The position numbers were made by a program, and so were the translations under genes. The notes under the pieces are model-generated. The model saw nothing but the letters and a program-made list of their open reading frames with translations. It had not been told where the DNA came from and ran no database searches. DNA of 64,000 bases from Dyadobacter sp. CECT 9275. GTDB taxonomy: Bacteria > Bacteroidota > Bacteroidia > Cytophagales > Spirosomataceae. The DNA lies in contig NZ_CAJRAF010000002.1 of NCBI RefSeq assembly GCF_907164905.1, positions 1,922,001-1,986,000 of the forward strand, written 5' to 3'. Shown here piece after piece: positions 28,011 to 35,829 of this stretch (position 1 is the first letter of the stretch; each line of letters begins with the position of its first letter).

Positions 28011-28154
28011 ATGAGTGCCTTATATCTGTTAATCCTGGCCAGCCTGCTTGTGGCACTGGGATTCCTGGGAGCCTTTATCTGGTCTGTTAAAAAAGGGCAT
28101 TTTGATGATGACTACACTCCGTCTGTCCGCATTTTACTGGACGACAAAGAGTAG
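28011..28154 (+). CDS. ccoS: cbb3 oxidase maturation protein CcoS
   Basis: 47-residue protein: a single N-terminal helix (LYLLILASLLVALGFLGAFIW), then VKKGHFDDDYTPSVRILLDD. The family hallmark is one helix followed by an 'aK..QFdD' acidic stretch, and the length is normal for CcoS. Needed for inserting haem and copper into the catalytic subunit. It sits between ccoI and ccoNO, the classic position; 81 bases separate its stop from the ccoNO ATG. Confidence 0.9.
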   Translation: MSALYLLILASLLVALGFLGAFIWSVKKGHFDDDYTPSVRILLDDKE

Positions 28155-28235
28155 TTGTCCTTTTTGACCTCCTTCCTGTCCACCATTCCAATCATACCTA
28201 TTACCCATATTTATTCACCATTCTTTCTCAATATT

Positions 28236-30389
28236 ATGTCTAACATTCCCCATCCCAATATCGCATCGGTAGAGCTGGATGAGTTCGAGTATGACAACAA
28301 GATCGTCCGGGATTTTGCAATTGCCACGATTTTGTTCGGTCTGATCGGTATGCTCGTTGGATTACTGGCAGCGTTTCAGCTGGTTTTCCCCAACCTCAAT
28401 TTCGACCTCCCCTACACCACTTTCAGCCGCATCAGGCCACTGCATACCAACGCCGTTATTTTTGCCTTTGTGGGCAACGGCTTTTTTACAGGTCTCTATT
28501 ACTCAGTACCCCGGGTACTCCGCACACCTGTGTGGAGCCCAGTGTTGAGCCGTTTTCACTTCTGGGCCTGGCAGCTGATCATCCTCGGTGCAGCCATCAC
28601 CTTACCTATGGGTTTTACTTCATCCAAGGAATATGCGGAGCTTGAATGGCCCTTTGACATTGCCATTGCAGTTGTTTGGGTTTCTGCCCTTGTTAATCTG
28701 ATCATGACCACTATTAACCGCCGGGTGGAACACATTTATGCAGCTGTGTGGTTTTACATTGCTTCATTTGTAACAGTGGCTATGCTTCATGTGGTTAACA
28801 GCATAGAACTGCCCATTTCTTTCCTGAAAAGTTATCCGGTTTACGCTGGCGTGCAGGATGCGCTCGTGCAGTGGTGGTACGGACATAATGCAGTCGCATT
28901 TTTTCTGACCACCCCCTATCTCGGGCTGATGTACTATTTTCTCCCGAAAGCTGCCAACAGGCCCATTTACTCCTACCGCCTGTCCATTGTTCACTTCTGG
29001 GCATTGATATTTATCTATATCTGGGCTGGGCCACACCATTTGCTTTACACTGCACTTCCCGAATGGGCACAAACACTCGGTACCATATTTTCAATTATGC
29101 TGATCGCGCCTTCCTGGGGAGGTATGATGAACGGGCTGATGACGCTGCGCGGGGCCTGGGATAAAGTGCGGGAAGACGTGGTGCTAAAATTTATGGTGGT
29201 TGCAATTACCGCGTACGGTATGGCCACTTTTGAAGGCCCCATGCTTTCGCTAAAAAATGTAAACGCTATTGCACACTACACCGACTGGATTGTCGCACAC
29301 GTTCACGTAGGTGCGCTGGGCTGGAACGGCTTCCTTACTTTTGGAATACTGTATTGGCTTTTCCCACGCCTATATAACCGACCGTTATATTCTCAGAAAG
29401 CTGCCAACTTTCACTTCTGGATCGGTACGTTAGGTATCCTGTTTTACACCATTCCTATGTATTGGGCCGGTTGGGTACAAAGTTCGATGTGGAAAGAATT
29501 CACGCAGGAAGGCTTGCTCAAATACCCCAACTTCCTCGAAACTGTTACGCAGCTAGCCCCGCTATATTTTATGCGCAGTGTGGGAGGTACCCTTTACCTG
29601 ATTGGTTTTGTGGTGATGATCTATAACCTGTGGATGACTGCCCTGAACGGCAAACTTGTTGCGACGGAAACCGCCAAGGCTATGCCGCTGAGCGCAATCT
29701 GGCAGGCGTCCAAAAGTGAATACTGGCACCGTCGCTTTCTGGAACGTAAACCGATGGCACTTACAATTTTCTCTCTGATCGCCGTAGCCATTGGTGGTAT
29801 GATTGAAATGATTCCTACGTTTTTGGTAGAGTCCAATATTCCAACCATTGCCAGCGTGAAACCCTATACTCCGCTCGAACTCCAGGGAAGGGACATCTAC
29901 GTACGGGAAGGCTGTTATGTGTGCCATACGCAAATGATCCGTCCGTTCCGCTCCGAAATCGAAAGATACGGCGACTACTCCAAATCAGGAGAGTTTGTAT
30001 ACGACCACCCTCACCAATGGGGTTCAAAACGCACCGGTCCGGACCTGCACCGTCTCGGAGGCAAATATCCCGACTCGTGGCATTACAATCACATGGAAGA
30101 CCCTACTACCATGTCGCCCGGTTCCATTATGCCAAGATATGGCTGGTTATTGGAAGATGACCTGGATACAACCACCACAGGAGCGAAAATCAGAGCGATG
30201 CAGCAACTGGGCGTCCCCTACGAAGAAGGATATGACAAAATTGCCAATGTACAGTTGCATAAGCAGGCCAAGGAAATCCAGGCAAGGCTGAAACAGAGTG
30301 GAATAAAAACCAGCGAAGACAAGGAGATCATTGCACTCATTGCCTATCTGCAGCGGCTCGGAACCGACATAAAAGCTGAGAAAAACTAG
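28236..30389 (+). CDS. ccoNO: cbb3-type cytochrome oxidase, fused subunits I and II (CcoN-CcoO)
   Basis: 717 residues from ATG 28236 (MSNIPHPNIASVELDEF). Residues about 1-500 are CcoN, with 12 helices and the haem/CuB histidines in HTNAVIFAFVGNGFF, WWYGHNAVAFF, AGPHHLLYT and DWIVAHVHVGALGWN. After a linker and a further helix (about 515-535), the CcoO part carries one c-type haem site, CYVCHTQM at 560-567, and GSIMPRYGWL with the distal Met. In proteobacteria CcoN and CcoO are separate proteins; a fused form is a recognised Bacteroidota variant. Terminal oxidase with high oxygen affinity, inner membrane. Confidence 0.95.
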   Translation: MSNIPHPNIASVELDEFEYDNKIVRDFAIATILFGLIGMLVGLLAAFQLVFPNLNFDLPYTTFSRIRPLHTNAVIFAFVGNGFFTGLYYSVPRVLRTPVWSPVLSRFHFWAWQLIILGAAITLPMGFTSSKEYAELEWPFDIAIAVVWVSALVNLIMTTINRRVEHIYAAVWFYIASFVTVAMLHVVNSIELPISFLKSYPVYAGVQDALVQWWYGHNAVAFFLTTPYLGLMYYFLPKAANRPIYSYRLSIVHFWALIFIYIWAGPHHLLYTALPEWAQTLGTIFSIMLIAPSWGGMMNGLMTLRGAWDKVREDVVLKFMVVAITAYGMATFEGPMLSLKNVNAIAHYTDWIVAHVHVGALGWNGFLTFGILYWLFPRLYNRPLYSQKAANFHFWIGTLGILFYTIPMYWAGWVQSSMWKEFTQEGLLKYPNFLETVTQLAPLYFMRSVGGTLYLIGFVVMIYNLWMTALNGKLVATETAKAMPLSAIWQASKSEYWHRRFLERKPMALTIFSLIAVAIGGMIEMIPTFLVESNIPTIASVKPYTPLELQGRDIYVREGCYVCHTQMIRPFRSEIERYGDYSKSGEFVYDHPHQWGSKRTGPDLHRLGGKYPDSWHYNHMEDPTTMSPGSIMPRYGWLLEDDLDTTTTGAKIRAMQQLGVPYEEGYDKIANVQLHKQAKEIQARLKQSGIKTSEDKEIIALIAYLQRLGTDIKAEKN

Positions 30390-30467
30390 CATCCGGATGA
30401 AGGTATCTATCCAGGTATCTTCATCCCGCTCAAAAATACAGACCTATCATTTCATTATTAAGGTATT

Positions 30468-31493
30468 ATGAAATTCAGAAATTATTTAGAAAGCATAGCG
30501 GGAGTGGGGATCTTCCCACTCGTCTCGCTGATCATATTTTTTGTCTTTTTTCTCCTGCTGCTGGTTTATGTGATCGGGATTGATAAAAAGAGCCTGAACA
30601 ATATGAAGAATATTCCGCTTAATGACGGAAGCATCAGAAAAACCGTATTATCTCTTGTGTTCCTTTTCATCGGCACCATCCCGGCCTGGGCACAGGAACC
30701 GGAAAAAGGAAGAGCCATCACCGGAACCGACCTCCTACTTTATGCCCTGCTGGCGATCCTGGTTTTTCTCATTCTCCTGGTTTCAATATTATTGTTTGAA
30801 GCCCTGGCCATTCTGAAACAGTACAATACCAAATCCACCTCCGGGGCAGCGTCCCAATCTCTGTTCAGCAGCAACTGGTGGAATAAATTCCGGGGTATTA
30901 ACGTCGCGCTCGGAGAGGAAGACAAGCTCCTCATTCAGGGACACGATTACGATGGTATTCATGAACTGGACAACCGGATGCCGCCATGGCTGCAGTCCCT
31001 CTTTATAATGACCATCATTTTCGGAGTTGTGTATGGTATCTACTATTTCGGCGGTATCGGAGATATGCAGATAGCCGAACTAGACAAGGAAATTGCACAG
31101 GCAGAAACTGAAAAGAAAATTTATATGGAAAAAGTAGGCGCCAGCATGGATGAAAATACCGTTACCATCCTGACCGACGCCGCAGGACTTGGCCAGGGAA
31201 AAACCATTTTCACCGAAAAATGCGCTGCTTGTCACGGGCCAGAAGCCGGTGGCGCGGTAGGCCCCAACCTCACCGACGCATACTGGCTGCATGGTGGCGG
31301 TATCAAAAATGTCTTTAAAGTAATTAAGTATGGCGTACCCGAAAAAGGCATGATCTCATGGGAAAAACAGCTGTCTCCAACGGATATCCGGAAAGTGGCC
31401 AGTTATGTTTTGTCTTTGAAAGGAACCAAACCTGCCAATCCTAAAGAGCCACAGGGAGAGCTGGTGGCGGATGAGAATGTGGCTGTGAAGTAA
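30468..31493 (+). CDS. ccoP: cbb3 oxidase CcoQ-CcoP fused subunit, mono-haem
   Basis: 341 residues. Residues 1-55 look like a complete CcoQ (one helix, then DKKSLNNMKNIPLNDG). Residues about 60-77 look like a signal peptide ending in AWAQ (SLVFLFIGTIPAWAQ), now internal. CcoP follows: helix about 88-112, a cytoplasmic N-terminal domain with WWNKFRG and DNRMPPWLQSLFIMT, and a second helix. One haem-c site CAACHG is at 252-257, with GMISWEKQLSP providing the axial Met. Typical proteobacterial CcoP has two haems, so this is a reduced form. It passes electrons to CcoNO. 78 bases after ccoNO. Confidence 0.88.
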   Translation: MKFRNYLESIAGVGIFPLVSLIIFFVFFLLLLVYVIGIDKKSLNNMKNIPLNDGSIRKTVLSLVFLFIGTIPAWAQEPEKGRAITGTDLLLYALLAILVFLILLVSILLFEALAILKQYNTKSTSGAASQSLFSSNWWNKFRGINVALGEEDKLLIQGHDYDGIHELDNRMPPWLQSLFIMTIIFGVVYGIYYFGGIGDMQIAELDKEIAQAETEKKIYMEKVGASMDENTVTILTDAAGLGQGKTIFTEKCAACHGPEAGGAVGPNLTDAYWLHGGGIKNVFKVIKYGVPEKGMISWEKQLSPTDIRKVASYVLSLKGTKPANPKEPQGELVADENVAVK

Positions 31494-31601
31494 AGGCTGT
31501 TAGCTGTTAGAGCAAATCTGACCTTTACCTAAGCTACTCTTTTATTACGCTTTTTTGAAAGGCATTGTGATTACAAAAGCCGTTTACCAACGGCACATAC
31601 T

Positions 31602-33014
31602 ATGAATACTTCAAACACTTCCCTTTTTGAACCCGACGACACCTTCCGCGATCATTTCAGCGCGGTGAATGAGGATGGAAAAAGGAACTGGTTTTATCCC
31701 CAGAAACCCAGCGGCAAATGGCATAACCGAAGAGTATGGTTTACGATCCTGATTCTGACGTTGCTTTTTGTTACCCCGTTTCTGAAATTAAACGGCCAAC
31801 CCCTGCTGCTGCTGAATGTGATTGACCGGAAATTCATCATTTTCGGACTGTTCATAGGGCCGCAGGACTACTGGCTTTTCGGGCTTACGATGTTATCCTT
31901 TATGTTATTCATCGTACTCTTCACCACTATTTTCGGAAGGCTGTGGTGTGGCTGGGCCTGTCCTCAGACGGTGTTTATGGAAATGGTTTTCAGAAAAATC
32001 GAGTATGCCATCGAAGGAGACGCCGGCAAACAAAAACTGTTAAACAAAGCCCCCTGGACTTCTGACAAAATATTAAAGAAGGGGTTGAAATACACTGTGT
32101 TTCTGACGGTTTCCTTTCTGATCGCCAACCTGCTGTTGTCTTATGTCCTGGGTGTGGACGAGCTCGCGAAAATTATCCGGGAACCTATTCAGGAACATTT
32201 ACCGCTTTTTACGGGAATCGTAATTTTCACCCTGGTATTTTATTTCAATTTTGCCTGGCTGCGCGACCAGGCCTGTACCGTGGTGTGCCCATACGGGCGC
32301 CTTCAGGGGGTACTGATGGACCGAAATTCCATTGTGGTTGCCTATGATTACAAAAGAGGGGAACCCAGGGAAAAGCTGCACAAGGGGCAAAGCCGCAGTG
32401 CCGGTGACTGCATCAGTTGCTTTCAATGCGTAAATGTATGTCCCACCGGGATCGACATCCGCAATGGTACCCAAATGGAATGTGTAAACTGCACGGCATG
32501 TATTGACGCCTGCGACAACATCATGGACAAAATCGGGTTTGATAAAGGGCTCATCCGATATACCTCTGAAAATGCGATTGTAAACGGAACCAATAAGCTG
32601 ATCACCAAAAGGGTAATAGCCTATATTGCGGTACTGGTATTGCTCTGGTCTGTACTGGCCTATACCATCGCAGTCAGGACAGATACGCAAACCACCCTGT
32701 TCAGGGCACCGGGAAGCCAGTACATTGAAAACAACGACGGTACGGTAAGCAATCTGTATACGTTCAAAATTTTCAACAAGACCAACCGTCTTGTGCATCC
32801 TGAAATCCGCATTGAAGCGGCTGGCGGAAGACTACAGTTTGCCGGAAATCCCGATCTCACGCTGGAAGGTGCAGGGATGTCCGAAGGTACCGTCTTTATC
32901 ATCATGCCAAAAAGCCAGCTAAAAAAACGAAAAACAAAACTGCAGTTATCGGTATATCAGGGAAATCAGAAACTCGAAACTTTTGAAACCACGTTTGTGG
33001 CGCCGGAAGAATAA
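31602..33014 (+). CDS. ccoG: cbb3 oxidase accessory protein CcoG (FixG/RdxA)
   Basis: 470 residues. Helices occur at about 45-62, 86-110, 160-185, 200-218 and 330-350. The WCGWACPQTVFME motif is near 116-128. Two ferredoxin-like [4Fe-4S] sets follow (CISCFQCVNVCP and CVNCTACIDACD at about 268-305), then an immunoglobulin-like C-terminal domain (about 380-470). CcoG is a membrane Cu(II) reductase for oxidase copper delivery in studied species. It starts 108 bases after ccoQP and 33 bases before ccoH. Confidence 0.95.
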   Translation: MNTSNTSLFEPDDTFRDHFSAVNEDGKRNWFYPQKPSGKWHNRRVWFTILILTLLFVTPFLKLNGQPLLLLNVIDRKFIIFGLFIGPQDYWLFGLTMLSFMLFIVLFTTIFGRLWCGWACPQTVFMEMVFRKIEYAIEGDAGKQKLLNKAPWTSDKILKKGLKYTVFLTVSFLIANLLLSYVLGVDELAKIIREPIQEHLPLFTGIVIFTLVFYFNFAWLRDQACTVVCPYGRLQGVLMDRNSIVVAYDYKRGEPREKLHKGQSRSAGDCISCFQCVNVCPTGIDIRNGTQMECVNCTACIDACDNIMDKIGFDKGLIRYTSENAIVNGTNKLITKRVIAYIAVLVLLWSVLAYTIAVRTDTQTTLFRAPGSQYIENNDGTVSNLYTFKIFNKTNRLVHPEIRIEAAGGRLQFAGNPDLTLEGAGMSEGTVFIIMPKSQLKKRKTKLQLSVYQGNQKLETFETTFVAPEE

Positions 33015-33047
33015 CACAGTAGAAAAAATATTAAGCAAACGTATCAG

Positions 33048-33500
33048 ATGAAAACTTTAAAACTAAACTGGGGAGCGGGTATCGCAGTTCTTTACATGGG
33101 ATTTGTGGCGATGATCGTCCTGCTGGTAGTGATGAGCATGCGCCAGAAAATTGATCTGGTTACGGATGAATATTATGCAGAGGAGCTACTGTTTCAGGGC
33201 AAAATTGACAAAATCAAAAGAGCCAAAGCATTATCCGAACCTTTAAAATGGGAGTTAACCGACGATGCCATCGTGATTCGGTACCCCGGTAATTTAGCAG
33301 CAAACACGTTGTCAGGCTCTGTCAGGTTATACTGTGCCTCCGACAACAAAAAGGACAGAAGTTTTGCCGTCAACGCTGAAAACCACCTGCAGGTTATCCC
33401 GCTCAGCAGCATTCCCGAAGGCCGCTTCGCACTTCAGATCGACTGGAAACAGGGAGAAAATCTTTATTGGGATGAAGGTGTCGTTGTAATTAAGCCGTAA
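33048..33500 (+). CDS. ccoH: cbb3 assembly protein CcoH/FixH
   Basis: 150 residues. One N-terminal helix (GIAVLYMGFVAMIVLLVVMS), then the FixH hallmark VTDEYYAEELLFQGKIDKI, and a small periplasmic beta domain to the end. FixH proteins associate with the oxidase during assembly and may help CcoI-dependent copper loading. Between ccoG (33 bases) and the SafE-like gene (26 bases), so surely co-transcribed. Confidence 0.9.
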   Translation: MKTLKLNWGAGIAVLYMGFVAMIVLLVVMSMRQKIDLVTDEYYAEELLFQGKIDKIKRAKALSEPLKWELTDDAIVIRYPGNLAANTLSGSVRLYCASDNKKDRSFAVNAENHLQVIPLSSIPEGRFALQIDWKQGENLYWDEGVVVIKP

Positions 33501-33526
33501 TACGGGCCAGTAACCCGCCAATTCTG

Positions 33527-34249
33527 ATGAATTCTTCACTTCCCTTACTGGCTTTATCCATGGGGCTTCTCAGCAGCTTCCATTGTATCGGCATGTGCGG
33601 TCCTATTGCCCTTGCGCTACCGGTTCATCGGGGGAATAAATTTCAGCAGTTTGCCGGGCTGACTGCCTACAACACCGGTCGGGCCATAACCTATTCCGCA
33701 TTGGGCATCCTCACGGGAACCCTGGCTACCTCACTGGTCTGGATCGGCTATTTCAGGTACATGTCGGTGGGTGCCGGGGTACTTCTCCTCTGCTACGTTC
33801 TGTATTCTTCCCGCCTCGAAAAGCATTTCAACCCGCCATTGTTCTGGCAAAAACAGATCAATCGCCTTAAAAGCGGTATGAAAGCAATGCTGGGCAGTAA
33901 ATCATTTGGCGGCTGGTTTCTATTGGGAAGCCTCAACGGACTGCTTCCATGTGGAATGGTATATCTGGCGCTCGTCAGCTCCATGGCGACCGGAAGTATC
34001 TCCGGCTCCGCCACTTTTATGCTGCTCTTTGGGGTAGGTACATGGCCTATGATGATGCTGACCGGATATTTTAAAAATCTGATAACACCCGCCCTTCGCA
34101 CCCGGATGCGGCGCTTAGTCCCTGTCATGCTCTCCGTGGCGGGTATCTGGCTGGTAGTAAGAGGCCTGGCCATTGAATACCCCACCACCACAAAAAACAA
34201 CAGCATACCTGTTTGTCATTCCTCGGCGGCTGAAATCGGGAATAAGTAA
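33527..34249 (+). CDS. SafE/DsbD_2-type membrane protein in cbb3 operon
   Basis: 240 residues, six predicted helices. The first helix ends in FHCIGMCGPIALAL, a Cys-x3-Cys pattern with preceding His. A LNGLLPCGMVYLAL motif with another Cys lies near 141-154. Pfam-type DsbD_2 / 'sulfite exporter TauE/SafE' proteins with these Cys pairs are often found after ccoGH in Bacteroidota. The likely role is metal or thiol handling in oxidase assembly rather than sulfite export; this is inference from context. Confidence 0.8.
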   Translation: MNSSLPLLALSMGLLSSFHCIGMCGPIALALPVHRGNKFQQFAGLTAYNTGRAITYSALGILTGTLATSLVWIGYFRYMSVGAGVLLLCYVLYSSRLEKHFNPPLFWQKQINRLKSGMKAMLGSKSFGGWFLLGSLNGLLPCGMVYLALVSSMATGSISGSATFMLLFGVGTWPMMMLTGYFKNLITPALRTRMRRLVPVMLSVAGIWLVVRGLAIEYPTTTKNNSIPVCHSSAAEIGNK

Positions 34250-34259
34250 GTTTTTTTCG

Positions 34260-34271
34260 TGACGAAGGTCA
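34260..34271 (+). promoter_or_regulatory. Crp/Fnr-type operator candidate upstream of hemN
   Basis: TGACGAAGGTCA fits TGACnnnnGTCA. Its centre (34265.5) is 29.5 bases before the TAGTTTTG element. With a start point about five bases past that element, the site would be near -41.5, the class II activator position. Confidence 0.65.
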
Positions 34272-34294
34272 TGTTTTAACCGCACTTACATTTC

Positions 34295-34302
34295 TAGTTT
34301 TG
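34295..34302 (+). promoter_or_regulatory. -7 promoter element for hemN
   Basis: TAGTTTTG, an exact TAnnTTTG match, 35 bases before the hemN start. It has no good -33 TTTG partner, as expected for an activator-dependent promoter. Confidence 0.55.
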
Positions 34303-34336
34303 GGTAAATATCTCATGCATCAAAATATTTATTCTT

Positions 34337-35701
34337 ATGGATAAGGATTTGTTGTTTAAATACAATACCCCCGGACCGCGATACACCAGCTATCCAACGG
34401 TACCCTATTGGCAGAAAACACCCCCGACCGAACAAAAGTGGAAAGAGCTTGTGCAGGATGCTTTTCTGATGTCCAACCAAAAAGAAGGTATCAGTTTATA
34501 TATTCATTTGCCTTTCTGCGAAAGCCTGTGTACCTATTGCGGCTGTAACACCAGAATTACCATTAACCATGCAGTGGAAAAAAAGTACATCAACGCCCTT
34601 CTTAAAGAATGGAAAATGTACTTAGCCGTCTTTGGTGATGAAAAACCCATTATCCGGGAACTACACCTGGGAGGTGGTACCCCAACATTCTTCAGCCCTG
34701 AAAATCTTAAAATATTAATAAACAACCTCTTAAAGGATTGCAAAATACATCCCGACGCGCAATTCGGTTTTGAGGCCCACCCCGGAAACACAACCGACGA
34801 ACATTTGCAGGCGCTGTATGAAGTCGGTTTTCGGAGGATCAGTATCGGCGTGCAGGACTTCAATCCGATTGTACTGGCAGTAATCAACCGACATCAGACA
34901 TTTGAGCAAGTGAGTCATCTGACTTCCAAGGCCAGGGAAATCGGGTATGATTCGGTCAACTATGACATTGTTTATGGCTTGCCCATGCAGAAAAGCTGTT
35001 ACATGATGGAAACCATGATGAAAGTAGTACGTCTGCGCCCTGACAGGATCGCCTTTTACAGTTACGCTCACGTTCCGTGGATCAAACCCGGCCAGAGAAG
35101 TTATACCGAAAAAGACCTGCCTGATGCCGACAAAAAAATGGCCATATACGAAACAGGGAGAAATGCGCTGGAAATGGCAGGTTACAAAGACATTGGTATG
35201 GACCATTTTGCGCTGGAAACGGACGGCCTTTACCGGGCCAATCAAAACGGGAAACTGCACCGGAATTTTATGGGATATACCGATACACACACGCAATTAC
35301 TCATCGGACTTGGGGCGTCGTCCATCAGCGATACCTGGTGGGGATATGTCCAGAACGAAAAGAAGATTGAGGATTACTACCAACAGATTGAAGAAGGCCT
35401 TCTCCCCATTGCCCGCGGACACGAGCTTACCCGGGAAGACCTGATTATCAGAAAACACATCTTGCGCCTGATGACGCAAATGGAAACCTCATGGAGTAAC
35501 CCAAATGAAGTATGCGAAGATTTTTACAGGGGACTTCAGAGACTGGATGAACTCGAATTTGACGAACTGATAACCATGGAACCCTATCATCTGAAAATTA
35601 CAGAAAAAGGGAAGGCCTTTATACGAAACGTATGTATGGCATTTGACGCCAGGCTCTGGGCAGACCTACCGCAGACCAGTCTCTTCAGCCAAACGGTTTA
35701 A
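34337..35701 (+). CDS. hemN: Oxygen-independent coproporphyrinogen III oxidase HemN
   Basis: 454 residues, full HemN length. N terminus YNTPGPRYTSYPTVPYW is the HemN (not HemW) signature. The radical-SAM motif CESLCTYCGCN (C-x3-C-x2-C, plus the fourth HemN Cys) is near residue 62. LHLGGGTPTFFS follows, and GIGVQDFNP-type and YGLP segments. It decarboxylates coproporphyrinogen III without O2 to support haem synthesis when oxygen is low. Own promoter with a Crp/Fnr-like box, next to the cbb3 genes that need haem. Confidence 0.95.
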   Translation: MDKDLLFKYNTPGPRYTSYPTVPYWQKTPPTEQKWKELVQDAFLMSNQKEGISLYIHLPFCESLCTYCGCNTRITINHAVEKKYINALLKEWKMYLAVFGDEKPIIRELHLGGGTPTFFSPENLKILINNLLKDCKIHPDAQFGFEAHPGNTTDEHLQALYEVGFRRISIGVQDFNPIVLAVINRHQTFEQVSHLTSKAREIGYDSVNYDIVYGLPMQKSCYMMETMMKVVRLRPDRIAFYSYAHVPWIKPGQRSYTEKDLPDADKKMAIYETGRNALEMAGYKDIGMDHFALETDGLYRANQNGKLHRNFMGYTDTHTQLLIGLGASSISDTWWGYVQNEKKIEDYYQQIEEGLLPIARGHELTREDLIIRKHILRLMTQMETSWSNPNEVCEDFYRGLQRLDELEFDELITMEPYHLKITEKGKAFIRNVCMAFDARLWADLPQTSLFSQTV

Positions 35702-35776
35702 AAAAATTCAGCAGTAAAAAAATCTTTTCCGACGGTATCTGAACCTGTTTACCCGTGATTCCTGACACCAGACCTG

Positions 35777-35809
35777 TTGTGCCCCAGCCTTTAATATTTG
35801 CTACCTTCA
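35777..35809 (+). promoter_or_regulatory. Weak promoter candidate for the kinase-regulator pair
   Basis: TTG at 35777-35779 and TACCTTCA at 35802-35809 with a 22-base spacer, 20 bases before the kinase ATG. Approximates the Bacteroidota consensus. No TGACnnnnGTCA box is present here. Confidence 0.35.
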
Positions 35810-35829
35810 ACTATGTCCTTTAACTTGGT

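Noticed and set aside
35776..35800. TGACaccaGACC upstream of the kinase as a fourth operator
   Set aside because: The right half does not match GTCA, so autoregulation through this box is not supported.
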